From NCBI GenBank assembly GCA_963931925.1, contig OZ007575.1:32366894-32430893 (forward strand): a stretch of 64,000 bases of DNA, read 5' to 3'. Every line of letters starts with the position of its first letter. The first letter of the stretch is position 1. The notes under the pieces were generated by a model. The model did no database searches. It was not told the origin of the DNA and was given only the letters and a program-made list of their open reading frames with translations. Origin of the DNA: Onchidella celtica (Eukaryota > Mollusca > Gastropoda > Systellommatophora > Onchidiidae). The translations under genes were made by a program, and so were the position numbers. Shown piece by piece: positions 47,423-60,383 of this stretch.

Positions 47423-47690
47423 CATGGTGGTCTAGAGGCAAGGTGCTCGCATCTCATGCCAAGGGTCCCGGGTTCAAAACCCTGGCAGTGCAGGCATGTT
47501 GGAAATTGGGATTTTTCTCATATTTTCAAGTCCCTGATCCTATTGGGGGGTAGGATCGAGTACCTAGTCTTCTCGGATAAGGACGAAAATTCGGAGGGCC
47601 TGTGTGGACGTTGCGCACGTTTAAGATACCTCGGCAGTTGGAAATCGTAAAGAGCAGGCCGAACAGGCCGCTGCCCGGCCAAAATTGAAA
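47423..47690 (+). mobile_element. tRNA-derived SINE, plus-strand copy
   Basis: The A-box region is TGGTCTAGAGGCAAGGTGC, the B box is GGTTCAAAACC, and the body words are the same as in the minus-strand copy (GATAAGGACGAAAATTCGGA, AAGATACCTCGGCAGTTGGA, GCCGCTGCCC). Confidence 0.7.
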
Positions 47691-47829
47691 TTAATAGATT
47701 AAAATTTATCCATATCATCCCCCCACCAGCAACAACAAAATTTATTATTCATTATTAAATATATATTATTATTAATAAATATTCAAATATTATTTGAGTT
47801 GTGAACTGTTGTGAGTTGTGAATTGCGCC

Positions 47830-48092
47830 TAATAGGCTGCGTTACAATTTGCTCTGAGATAGAGAGAGGTAGAGAGAGGTAGAGAGAGAGAGAGTGAGCG
47901 AGACAGGGAGAGAGAAAGAAGCAGTGTAGTGTGTTGAGTGCTTGGCAGGCGCTGCATTCTGCTCTGTGGTTGACATGTTGCTTTTGTAAAGCGCCCATAT
48001 AATTTTAAATGGATATGTGCTATATAAATGCTATCCATTATTATTATTATTATCACTATTATTATTGTTATTATTATTATTAGGAATATCAT
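47830..48092 (+). repeat. GA-rich tract and retroposon-type tail with (TTA)n
   Basis: AGAGAGGTAGAGAGAG repeats at 47858-47895. Then GTAAAGCGCCCATATAA, GTGCTATATAAATGCTAT and an ATT run at 48039-48085. The AAAGCGC...TATATAAATG..(ATT)n form is a common 3' end of animal retroposons. Confidence 0.5.
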
Positions 48093-48909
48093 TACTGCTT
48101 TGTCATTACTAGATCTAGTTGGCCTCCCTGACTGGGGGAATACACAGAAAAAGAAATAATGTTATTTCTAAAGTTGAATTTCTATCATCAACGTGTAAAT
48201 TGAGGCGTAGAACGAAGTTTCCCTTCGTACATTTTAATTCAATTTGAAGGAAGTGAGTGTTGTTGTTTTTTCCGGCTCAAAATGCTGGAACACTTTCTTC
48301 CGTTCAGCTTCAACTCAGTTGTTGCTCAAAATCAACTAAAGTACTAAAAAGAAAGCAAACCAAGACCTTTTAAATTATGTCCACGTACACAGTTACATCT
48401 TTTTGTGCGTAACACGATATTTTGTGAAATTTAAATCTCAGTTGTTGAAAAGTCTTTCGTGATTACATTGGAGGCTTTACTTCCTTTATATTATTATTAT
48501 TATTATTATTACTGTTATCACTATTATTATATTATTATAATTCGTATTGGGATTGATTTTGGTTTAAATAATAAAAGGCACAAAACGCGTTTATCATTAA
48601 AAAGATTTGTTGTTATTGCTCTGGATGTGAGAGTTTGAACTTTTCTGTTAAAGTAGATGCTTTGTACATGTATAATTCACTGACCACTAACCCCATACCG
48701 ATATTCAATACATTATTACTGCAACACAATAATAACTTGAAAACTAGTGGGGTCTTCCTTTACCCGATGAGCAACCAAATTTATGGAGTATATTAATCTT
48801 CATGTACTGCACAACGATATCTGACAGGCACTGTTTGGGCTTCCATTTGTCTGTAGTACAGTAAGTGTTGTTTCTATTCCACCAATGCCTTTTGTTTCAT
48901 AACAGAGAA

Positions 48910-49030
48910 GATGTTTGCTTGTCTGTCTGTCGATCTATCTGTGTCTGTCTCTCTGATAGACTGTTTGTCTGTCTGTCTTCCTGTCGGACGGTCTGTCTAC
49001 CTGTCCGACTGTCTGTCTGTCTGTCAGTCC
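48910..49030. repeat. (CTGT)n microsatellite
   Basis: Imperfect CTGTCTGTCTGT repeats. The 116-codon ORF across it is an artefact of the repeat. Confidence 0.75.
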
Positions 49031-49234
49031 TGTCCATCTATCCTTCCGTCCGCCCCTCTGTCTTTTCATCAATTTATTCATCTACTCCTTTGGGTTTCTT
49101 CTTTTATACCCTTTCCTCTATTTTTTTGACGAACTACAAGTTAAGTTATTTACCGACACGAGAACTTTTTATGCGTCTTCTTTTTGATTGTTGGGTGGTG
49201 AACGATGAACCATGAATGATGAACGGCCTGCCTC

Positions 49235-49464
49235 AGGGAGGTATCATACTAAACCCAGTCAAACACAGACAGCTGTTGCTGCCAGCAAAATGTACACAAA
49301 AAAAAAAAAAAAATGGCAGAATCTGACTATGTCTGACCGGGCTTAGTAGATACATGTAATATGGTCTTCCCGCATTCAGTAAGAAAATATAGGAAATTAT
49401 GGTGTGCACTTCTTGTCTGCCAGCATCTGACTGTGTCTAAACGGGCTTAGTAGGATACCTCCCT
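49235..49464. mobile_element. 230-bp MITE with ~40-bp TIRs
   Basis: The left end is AGGGAGGTATCATACTAAAC and the right end read inward is AGGGAGGTATCCTACTAAGC. Similarity continues through CACAGACAG and CACAGTCAG. An inner inverse copy of the TIR lies near 49320-49352. Non-coding; target duplication unclear. Confidence 0.65.
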
Positions 49465-51578
49465 AAACCTTTCCGTCGGATTGTTAATAACACCTTCTGA
49501 AAATAATAACAGACCCCCCCCCCAACCACCACCACCCACCACCCCCCCCCCCCCATCTCATACACAGCTGCATCTGTATGGATAAACAGATTCGATGGTT
49601 TGCCCACCATGAAGCACTTGTGTTTGATGAAACAATAAATAACCTGTCGACAAATAACGGATCATTAAAATATTTATTTGCAAAAACATTCCTGCATAAT
49701 TTATTTCTAAGCATGCAAGGTTACACAACAAAAGAACTTTCATAATTCATATTTTTTTATGGGCGGGGGAAAATAAGTTGAAGCCGACGTAAAATGAGAT
49801 TTTTTCTTACTTTCAGTCAAAGACACAAACGCTGGCATTCAGACAGTTCAAATCATTGACATAACTATGATCATGTAAAAAGACCGAAAATCTGAAAATA
49901 TTATGCATGTATAAATTATGTTACAATTTTGTAACATAACACGTGTATTCCGAGACTTGAATTGCCGGAAGACAGTTAGCAAAGCTGTGATAAGAGTGAG
50001 TCCATAGTAAAATACATCAAGTCAGAAACAAAACAAATAGGCCTACATAAATGTGGTGAGGTATTTAAAAAGGGGTTACACTATAGCTGTACTTGGAACC
50101 TCTTGATTGCAAGCTGTGCATTCTGCTGTACCTCCGTGATATCTTACGCCGGTCTCTGTTTCAACTTCCAGATAACTCCCAGATTTCCATACCCTCAATG
50201 CTATTTTCCTCACAAGCAAGTCATCCCCTTTGATTTATGCATAAACGCAAATTAAAATGTATGTTCAATAAAGGGGAACAATTACAATACTGCAGCATGG
50301 CTTTTCTAAACTACCGTACTCACTTACCAACTCTTCAAATTTTCCTCCATCTCTTACCAATGATCGTTTTCAGGACACCGTCACATAAAATTCACCCGAA
50401 GATTTGAAATTATGAAAGCTGAATTTGGAAATAAATATTATCTTCTATTTAATTTACAACTAACACAGATTGCACTAATATGAATCTGTAACACTGAAAA
50501 GTGTCCCAAAAGAGAGCACAGGCGAAAAAAAGTATACAGAATGCAAGGACGATACTCGAATTACTGCAAAGACATACGAATCTGAACAATACTTTTATTG
50601 GAGGGACTAGATACACGTAGCACAAAATATTTTTATATCAGGCAAAGATACATGTATGTAAATGATTGTAGAATGTTCAACAATAAGTTGAAGGGGTTAG
50701 GCCTATACCACGCCTAAATCCACCTGCCGATTGGTTCATACTAATAAGCCAACGTGGGTATTTGGGGAAAACGTCATATCACAGCTTGTTTCTTATTGGT
50801 TCCTAGACATTTTCACACCAAAGATTTGTCTCCGTCTATCCGTTTCAAGCACGTACATTGCAAGACGGAATGGTGTTCATACCGAATAATTAGCATGGAT
50901 ACCCAAGCAAAAGTTTGCTGTTGTTGTTGTTACTGCGGCTGAAGCAGCGAAGAAAACAGGAAATAAAACGGGTACTGAGGCCGTCCCATAATTCTAAAGA
51001 GATTTATTTGGAAAGTATCACTTCCATTGCCACAAATTTCGGAAGATGAAGGAAAGGCGTGGAATGCACTAAGAACGAATATATCCACAACTTCAAACGA
51101 TAATCCTTTGCTGACATAACGCCAGAGTTACAATAAAATAAGCGTATCTACATTTAGAAACACACGGAGCTGGCGGAAGTATTTTATTGCAGCAATTAAG
51201 ACATGCGGACAGTGTGTTGAAGGACGGACGGGCGCGCACTTACGGTGTGTACACTTGCTTGATGAAACTTCTGTCCTTCAGATGGAGGAATGCGGATCTT
51301 TTGCGTAACTGTGACTAGGACAAATGGAATAAAGTAAACGGGGAACGTCATCATGAAGTTATCCCTTTTTTATTTCTTGGTTACATCCCTTCGTGGTTCC
51401 ACATGCACGTAGTCCGTCAAACCTGCACTGAGCAACATTAACGTAGACTTTCATGAAAATTGACGGTTAGAGCTCTTTGAAATTTTGCACATTATATATT
51501 GAGGAAATTATAGGTACCCCAGTCAAAAGATTATAAAAATCACAGAAAAACTGTGGGGTCGCAGCAAGGTTATAAGCG
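49465..51578. other. Intergenic, nothing recognised
   Basis: A CA/C-rich run at 49515-49556. Otherwise no coding, RNA or transposon signature that I can support. Confidence 0.45.
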
Positions 51579-51704
51579 ATGTCAAAATTGGGCAAAAAGG
51601 AAAAGTTGTATGTGTGGCAAAGCCTCGCGTAAGAAATAATACCCAAACGATACAAGGCTTTGCTACATATATAATAACTTTTTCATTTTGCCCAATTTTG
51701 ACAT
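51579..51704. repeat. 126-bp foldback element
   Basis: ATGTCAAAATTGGGCAAAAA at the left is inverted at the right as ..CATTTTGCCCAATTTTGACAT. The arms extend about 48 bp through GGCAAAGCCT. A partial copy lies near 52215-52262. A 31-bp direct repeat (CCCAATTTTGACATGACTC) straddles the right end. Confidence 0.65.
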
Positions 51705-51734
51705 GACTCAGTCAAAAGACCCAATTTTGACATG

Positions 51735-51863
51735 ACTCTATCAAAAAACCATTGACGACAGGAAATATGGCTCTTAGCAAAAGAAAAGAAACACAGTGAG
51801 GACTGATTCAAGGATACAGACTTGACAGTCCATTTGCCCTGGAGGGAGGCTACAGATATGATG
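51735..51863 (+). pseudogene. Dead copy of SRA exon 6
   Basis: Aligns with 10582-10735: GGAAATATGGCTCTTAGCAA, GACTTGACAGTCCATTTGCC and GGCTACAGATATGATG|GTGAGA. The donor is kept, but the middle has lost about six bases, shifted frame and gained an in-frame TGA (51802-51804 region). Flanking intron sequence after it also matches the original for about 80 bp. It lies about 41 kb from the parent exon, beyond the TRPV-like gene. Confidence 0.8.
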
Positions 51864-51950
51864 GTGAGAATTTTTTATTTTCACCCGTTCCTCTCTTATG
51901 CAACTGAGTGTGTCTGTGTCAATTCTGTGCTCATGCGATTCAGTGTGCAA

Positions 51951-52171
51951 TAAAACGCAAAGGAAAAGTTAAGACAAATCAAGCTTTCGGTTTTAAACCT
52001 TCTTCAGGAAAAAAAAAAAAAGAAGGATGGAAAATGGACCCAATAAAACAAATGAACAAGTAAAAGAAAATTGTAGAATATTGAATTAATACTTTTGCGT
52101 GCTTCCGAAAATCCAGGTTTGGACTCGCAGCTAAGTAGCTTGATTTGTCTTCTCTTTTCCTTTACGTTCTA
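51951..52171. mobile_element. ~220-bp MITE, 32-bp TIRs
   Basis: The left end TAAAACGCAAAGGAAAAG..GACAAATCAAGCT is inverted at the right as AGCTTGATTTGTC..CTTTTCCTTTACGTTCTA. Non-coding interior. Confidence 0.6.
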
Positions 52172-52451
52172 GTATATATTTAATACTAATATATGTCGCT
52201 TCAGTATTATTTCTTACCCGAGGCTTTGCTGCATACAACTTTCTCTTTTCGTCATATTTTGTCTTTGCTCCAAGCCTTGCTACGACCTGGCAGATTTTCT
52301 GGTTGTTAAAAAAAAAAAAAAATAATATTCCATAACCAAATACCAGAAATACTTCTGTGATATCACGGGTAGGTGGTGGGAACGCTTCTAGCGGGGTCTC
52401 CTTCCGTCCTATCATTCTACTATTCTACTTACGGTCTTGCTTCTTCCAGTA

Positions 52452-53955
<1,504 letters not shown>

Positions 53956-54260
53956 ATCTGGCACAATATAGCTGTTCTCGTGTTGACGTGCTTTCGTCAA
54001 ATTCAAACTCTATGACACCAAATGTGTGAGAAAATGTGTAAACTATCTATGCCTACTAATTTCATTTCGGTCAACCAAGTACCGTAACCATTGCTGACAT
54101 GTGGAACAATCGTAAGTTAATTAAATAGTGTCATTCGGCCGTCACAGGGAGCATGTTCCATTTTGATCTGAATACGACAATCATGTAATACCAGATTTTC
54201 AAATCAGATTATCTAAAGCCTGAAAACATTGTTCATTTATTGAAATTAATACATTGGCAT

Positions 54261-55610
54261 TGTAACAGGGCGACAGACAGGCAAGGTATAGCTAGCGTGG
54301 GAAGATAGCTAACGGCGGGGAGACAGAGTTATTGTAGGCCAGAGGGGGAAAGTAGCCGATGTAACTGAAGCGCTTTGACACCCGAAAAGGGTAGTGTTTA
54401 CTTGACCGCCGTACTTGTCGATCAGATCACCTGGGAATTGCTTGGGGGGTAGAGCTGTTTCAACAGTATTTGACGTGGAGTCGACGGGGGTGGCTATTAG
54501 GATAACTAATGTACACTCGGTGAGCGTCTTGGGACGCTACCTGACTGGGTATAAATCCCCGAACGCTCCTTCCAACTTCAGACCGCTGAGAGCACTCACC
54601 AGCTTCGTGCCGAAGAGGAGACCACAACCGCGACTGTAACTTTGTACTAGTCTTGTGAGTGGGGAAGGTCAGGGAACCCGCAAACATCCTTTGTCAGAGC
54701 GTGGTATCTTTGGTATCTTGTCGGCATTTGGGCTGCTGCTGAGTGGTAAGTTAATTGTACGATGTATGTGTATTTTACTTAATGTTCATGATTGTAGAAC
54801 CTAAATCTAGTGGGTTTACTTTGGTATAACTACTGCCTCTGAGAGAGTCACGGAAACGCCGTTATATATATGTTACGAAACCTTATAGGATGGGGTCCGT
54901 TAGAGAGAGCGTTATTCTTCGTGGGGAACGTGTAAATATCATTAAAACTGTATTGATCGTTTATTCTATTGCCTATATGGGAGCCTATGGAGTATGGGAG
55001 CTGCAGCCTGACTTATAACAGTGTCAGCGGTTAAAAGTATTAATGATGAATATCCGTCATGGAGTAAGTACGGAAATCATGCCTTCCAGCAGTAGATTAG
55101 GACGTTGCGATTGTTTTTCTACAGAGGAGGAAGAACAACACCTTCTTGGTCTCAACTTCTTGTACTTTGATTTACGACATCGTGGCTTCTTGGCTTCCCG
55201 ACCTATTGGTACCTGTCGATACCTGTTGATCTAACTGCGCAGTCAAGCCAGAGTAAAGAGGAAGAACCAGTGCCCAGATAGCGCCATACACCCCTAAAGG
55301 AGAGGTTTCCTTATGCTGAATGTTCCCATGTGTTTTATAAAATGTGCTAGAAATTGAATATTACGAAGCCATTTAATTAGCATGTACTGATTTGCATCAA
55401 CTTCATTCCATCGAAATTCACATGAAATTGTATGACCTATGTTCCTATTATTATTGAATGAACTAATAATCATTGTATATATGTAAGCAATACAGATATC
55501 GTTTGTTATAACTTATAGAAGAGAGATAGTCGATTATTTAGTGTGTTTGTGCCGTGCCCATCACGGCTGGTGTCAGAAGAAAGTTAGTGAGAGAAAGTGG
55601 AAACATCACA
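54261..55610 (+). repeat. 5' LTR of element 2
   Basis: 1350 bp. TATA box TATAAAT at 54550-54556 in GC-richer context, a plausible promoter. Near its 3' end it carries a 12-bp copy of the primer-site sequence (55568-55579). Confidence 0.92.
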
Positions 55611-55611
55611 A

Positions 55612-55629
55612 TGGTGTCAGAAGTGGGAT
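55612..55629 (+). promoter_or_regulatory. Primer binding site of element 2 (tRNA-Leu type)
   Basis: TGGTGTCAGAAGTGGGAT starts one base after the LTR. It is complementary to an acceptor end of the form ..CACTTCTGACACCA, which fits tRNA-Leu. Confidence 0.7.
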
Positions 55630-55896
55630 CCTGCTAGTAAATAACATTTAATTTTGATCTGGGTCGTGTCAAGGGGCTATTGTGTGATTGTGTGGACAGG
55701 TCATCTGCCCTGAGGCGAGTGAGAGAGATTGACATTTAGTGCCTGCGACATGCTCTGATTTTACCTGTGCATTGACTGTTCAATTTTATCTTTTGTCACA
55801 GAGAAAATTGTTGTTTGCTATTGCAGGAATATTGTTGTTAACTTCACAGTTACGATCCACGCTTTATTGTTAGCTTTGTTTACAGGTCAATTGCTG

Positions 55897-58194
55897 ATGG
55901 ACTATCTGGGCGCACTGAAGCTTGCCAGACAAGAAGGCATTAGTGATGAGGAATTCAAAATTAGGTGGGACGAAGAGAAAGCCCAAAACCGAGAACAAAG
56001 GGCTATCGAACGAGAAGAAAAGGAGCGCGAACGAGAAGAAAAGGAGAAGGAAAGACAATTTGAAAGGGAGAGAATGGAATACGAACGGGAACTAGCCAAA
56101 AACGGGTGTCACAATGGTAAAGGGAATGGAAAATCTGCTGCCCCGAAGGTACCTAAAATTGCCATTTTTGATGACTCGCGCGAGGATCTCGACTCGTATT
56201 TGAAAAGATTTGAAAGGCTCGCGCAGGCAAATGATTGGGAAGAAGACACCTGGGCAGACATGTTAGGGGCATTGTTAACTGGCAGGGCGTTAGATGTTTA
56301 TTCCGGTCTCAGCGATGAAGACGGTAGGGATTACGAGAAGGTAAAGAAGGTGTTGTTCAAGAAGTCTCACCTCACGGCAGAGGGTTATAGGCGTAAGTTT
56401 AGGGAGAGTCGTCTAGATAAGGACGAAACTTATACGCAGCTGTCCGTGAGATTGCAGAGATATTTTGAGAGGTGGGTAGACCTCTCAGAGGCAGAGAGAA
56501 CTATGGAAGGGATTACGGATCTGTTAGTCAGGGAGCAGATGTTGAAGATTGTCGACTGTAATCTTTCCATATATTTGAAAGAGAGGGACCCCAAGTCCGT
56601 GCATGAGTTAGTTGAGATGGCGGACTTGTATAGTGAGGCTCATCAGTCGAAGCGAGGGCTGGAGCAACAGCAGAAGTCAGGTAAGAAGGTTGAGGAGAGC
56701 AGAAGTAAGGGTTTAGGAGTGAGTAAACCGGTATGCTTCAACTGTGGCTCTCCCAATCACCTGAGTAGGCAGTGTGACCAGGGCAGGACGAAGAAGGGTG
56801 CTGCTGCCACTGTCGAGGACAACCGAGGTAAGTCCCAGCGTGAGAGTGGGCGTGGTTGTTTTGTGTGTGGGTCACTTCTCCATATTGCGAGATTCTGTAG
56901 GAAGAGACAGAAAGAGACGACCGCAGTCGTACTAACCAGCGATGAGGAAGCCGATGACAGTCAGTGGGAGTCATCGGGCAGGGCGAATACTCAACCAGGG
57001 GCTGAGCAGAGTGTTGGGCCACAGACCTTCATTTCTTGGGAGACGGAAGGTAAGAGTATTGAGTTAGAAGGTTCGACAGAACATGAGCCCGAAGACGATG
57101 TTCCGGAGAATGATTTATCCGCTCCATTTTTGGAGAAGGGGAGGATAGGGGATAAAGAGATTACTATCCTTCGTGACACGGGATGCACGTGTGCGATTAT
57201 AAAAAGGGACAAACTGCCTCCTAACAGCTTAACTGGGAAGAACAGGAGTTATGTCCTGATGGACGGGACGAGAAGGTCTGCTCCTGTCGCGGAAATGTGG
57301 GTAGAAACCCCATTTTATACTGGGCTTCTCAAAGCGCTAGTAGTGGAAGACCCAGTGGCCGATTTGATTATAGGAAACATAAAGGGGGCGTCTCTTGAGA
57401 AGATAAGTGTGGTACTCACGCGATCTCGCAAGGTGGAGATTGACCAGGAAGAGCATGAGTGTGAGAATGCGAGTGTGAAAGTGAGTCAGACCACAGATAA
57501 TGAGGAGGCCAAGGGCAACTCAACGGAGAAGGTAAGGGTAGGGGCCAAGATAGGGGAACTCACACCAGGTGAGATAGCCCGGGCCCAGAGAGAGGACGAA
57601 ACTTTGAGAGTTTTAAGGGAGAGAGCCACGTTGGAGCAATCGGCTGAGGTAGGTACTCACATAAAGGAGAGTAAGGGAATTTACTATCGGGTAAAGAAGG
57701 CCGGGGCTGGACGTGCTGATGTGGAGCAGTTGTTGGTACCTAAGCAGTACCGAAGTGAGCTGATGAAGATAGCTCACGAAGGAGTGTTCGGGGGACACTT
57801 AGGAATTTCGCGCACACAGGACAGAATAATGCAGTCGTTCTTTTGGCCTGGGATAGGTGCGGACGTAGGTCGTTTCTGTCGATCGTGTGACGCGTGTCAA
57901 AGGACATCCAATAAAGGTAGGGTGACAAAGGTACCCCTAGTGCCGACACCCCTGATCGACACGCCCTTTTCGCGCGTCGCCATAGATTTGGTTGGTCCAC
58001 TTCCGCGTACGGAACATGGGAGATCGCGTTATATTTTGACGCTAGTAGATTATGCCACGCGTTTCCCGGATGCCGTAGCCTTAAGGGGGATATCAGCTGA
58101 GCAGGTCAGTGAAGCGTTAATGGAAATATTTTCTCGGTTAGGCATACCAAAGGAAATAGTTTCAGATAGGGGTCACAGTTTACCGGTGAGCTGA
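55897..58194 (+). CDS. Gag-protease-integrase (N-terminal part) of element 2
   Basis: ATG at 55897 (upstream TTG codons ignored), 765 codons to TGA. A highly charged coiled coil covers residues about 20-70, then a Gag capsid-like domain. CCHC knuckles CFNCGSPNHLSRQC and CFVCGSLLHIARFC follow. The protease motif is ILRDTGCT. The integrase zinc domain has HEGVFGGH and CRSCDAC, and the core starts at AIDLVGPL and TLVDYATRFPD and includes the second Asp in IVSDRG. A single-base loss at about 58171-58176 then ends the frame; the rest of integrase continues in the next frame. Related to the ORF of element 1 in layout but clearly different in sequence. Confidence 0.88.
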   Translation: MDYLGALKLARQEGISDEEFKIRWDEEKAQNREQRAIEREEKEREREEKEKERQFERERMEYERELAKNGCHNGKGNGKSAAPKVPKIAIFDDSREDLDSYLKRFERLAQANDWEEDTWADMLGALLTGRALDVYSGLSDEDGRDYEKVKKVLFKKSHLTAEGYRRKFRESRLDKDETYTQLSVRLQRYFERWVDLSEAERTMEGITDLLVREQMLKIVDCNLSIYLKERDPKSVHELVEMADLYSEAHQSKRGLEQQQKSGKKVEESRSKGLGVSKPVCFNCGSPNHLSRQCDQGRTKKGAAATVEDNRGKSQRESGRGCFVCGSLLHIARFCRKRQKETTAVVLTSDEEADDSQWESSGRANTQPGAEQSVGPQTFISWETEGKSIELEGSTEHEPEDDVPENDLSAPFLEKGRIGDKEITILRDTGCTCAIIKRDKLPPNSLTGKNRSYVLMDGTRRSAPVAEMWVETPFYTGLLKALVVEDPVADLIIGNIKGASLEKISVVLTRSRKVEIDQEEHECENASVKVSQTTDNEEAKGNSTEKVRVGAKIGELTPGEIARAQREDETLRVLRERATLEQSAEVGTHIKESKGIYYRVKKAGAGRADVEQLLVPKQYRSELMKIAHEGVFGGHLGISRTQDRIMQSFFWPGIGADVGRFCRSCDACQRTSNKGRVTKVPLVPTPLIDTPFSRVAIDLVGPLPRTEHGRSRYILTLVDYATRFPDAVALRGISAEQVSEALMEIFSRLGIPKEIVSDRGHSLPVS

Positions 58195-60332
58195 TGAGAG
58201 AGGTCAGTGCACTTCTCAAAACGAAACAGATATTCTGCTCGCCCTACCACGCGATGGCCAATGGTCTGTGTGAAAGATTTAACGGAGTGCTGAAGAATAT
58301 GCTTCGCCGAGTAGCTCATGACAGACCCAAGGACTGGGACAGAATGTTGTGTCCACTGCTGTTCGCGTATCGCGAAACCCCACAGGCCAGTACAGGTTTT
58401 TCGCCGTTTGAACTAGTGTTCGGTCACCCTGTGAGAGGACCACTTGCAATACTGAAGAATCTGTGGACTGGGGAAGCGGAGTCAGAAACGAGGTCATCGT
58501 ACGAATACGTGGTAGATATGAGGGAACGATTGGAGGATGCCATGAAAGTCGTAGCCGAGAACAGCAGCGTCGAAAAACACAGGCAGAAGAAATACTACGA
58601 TAGGGGGGCCAAACAGAGGAAATTCCAAGTGGGCGATTCCGTCCTCATACTTCTCCCAAGTGACGGATCGAAACTACAGATGACTTGGAAAGGGCCTTAC
58701 AAAGTAGAAGAGCAGAGAGGGTCAGTGAACTACATGGTGAACGTCAAGGGGAAGAGACGATTGTATCACGCGAATATGCTGAAGAAGTATATTGAGAGGG
58801 AAGACGAACAGGAAAACACAGAGACAACAGCTGCAGCTATAATTGACGAGACCGATGAAGGAGAGGAAGCGACTTCGATGCCTCTGGAGACAGTCATGCC
58901 TAAGCTAAAACAGACCGAAACCTACAGGGATGTACAGTTAGGGGACACGCTAGATCAGGATCAGAGAGAACAGATGCAAGAGCTCATGGAAGAATACAAA
59001 GATATATTTACCGATGTACCGGGGCTCACTGACCTGATCAAGCACAAAATCCCATTGCTAGATCAAAAACCTGTGAAGGTAAGACCCTACCAACTACCGT
59101 ACTCAACTAGAGAAGCTGTCAATGCTGAGGTAGGCAAGATGCTTGCGGCCAGAATCATCGAACCGTCCGAGTCCCCGTACAATAGTCCAATTGTATTAGT
59201 TAAGAAGCCCGATGGTCAACATCGTTTCTGCAACGACTACAGGCGGCTAAATGTTGTGACTGCCGATGACGCCGAACCGATGCCTGAGGTAGAAGCCATT
59301 ATTTCCAATCTAGCGGAGGCAAAATATTTCACCAAGCTGGACTTGACAAAGGGCTTTTATCAAGTTCCGATGGCCGAGGAAGATAAACACCTGACGGCGT
59401 TCGCCACACCGTTTGGGCTATACCAGTACAGGGTCATGCCGTTCGGGTTGAAGGGATCCCCCGCCACATTTAACAGGCTCATGAGGAAAGTATTAAAAGA
59501 TGCTGGCGAAGGGGTAGATGCATTTGTAGACGACTGTCTTATACACAGTGCAAATTGGCCTGACCACTTGGAACGTTGTCGGAATGTCTTCGAGCGACTG
59601 AGACGGGCAAATTTAAAAGCTAGACCTACCAAGACGCTAATAGGGATGACAGAAGTCGAGTACTTAGGCCATAAGCTGGGACAGGGGACTGTAAGACCGC
59701 AGGAGAGTAAGGTGCGAGCCATTGTCGACTGTGACCGACCGACGACCAAGACACAAGTGAGGAGTTTCCTGGGGCTAACGGGGTACTATCGGAAGTTTGT
59801 ACCAAATTACAGTGCAATCTCGGCGCCGTTGTCAGACCTCACAAAGAAGTCCCAGGGCACAAAGTTCGCGTGGGGACACGCGCAGGAGAACGCGTTCAAT
59901 GCCCTAAAAATTTGTTTGAGTTCCGAGCCGATACTACGGATGCCAGACTGGAACAAGGAACTGATTCTCCAGACAGACGCATCTAACCTTGGAGTGAGTG
60001 GCTGCCTACTTCAAGAAGACGAGGGTACGAAGTATCCAGTTGTATATGTTAGCAGAAAGTTGAAACCTGCGGAGAAGAACTACTCAACAATTGAAAAGGA
60101 ATGCCTGGCCATAGTTTTCGCCGTTAGTAAGTTGCAGGCGTATCTGTATGGGAGAAACTTCGTGTTAGAGACGGACCACCGACCTCTAACTTGGATGCGA
60201 ACTAAAGACCAGAAGAACGCGAGGGTAACTAGATGGAACCTGGCGCTGCAACTATATAACTTTCGAGTCAGCAACATCAGGGGGCGAGACGCTCTATGGG
60301 CCGGCACTCTATCTAGATTACCAGTAGATTAA
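58177..60332 (+). CDS. Integrase C-terminal part, RT and RNase H of element 2
   Basis: Continues integrase in the shifted frame; the first ATG is at 58194. The catalytic Glu lies in NGLCERFNG, and the GPY/F module is MTWKGPYKVEE, with no chromodomain. After an acidic spacer comes RT: PYNSPIVLVKKPDG, FCNDYRRLN, FTKLDLTKGFYQ (motif A), MPFGLKGSPATFNRL and AFVDDCLIHS (motif C). RNase H follows: QTDASNLGVSGCLL, IEKECLAIVF and ETDHRPLTW. The last motif reads WAGTLSRL, where Asp is usual, so the final acidic residue is missing. Stop TAA-type at 60330-60332. Confidence 0.88.
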
Positions 60333-60370
60333 GAATTTTATTAGCCGATTTTGCCAGGGAAAATCGACTT

Positions 60371-60382
60371 AAGTGGGGGCGA
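60371..60382 (+). promoter_or_regulatory. Polypurine tract of element 2
   Basis: AAGTGGGGGCGA just before the 3' LTR. Confidence 0.65.
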
Positions 60383-60383
60383 T

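Noticed and set aside
48865..49215. 116-codon ORF rich in Cys, Val and Ser
   Set aside because: Reads through a CTGT microsatellite; periodic composition only.
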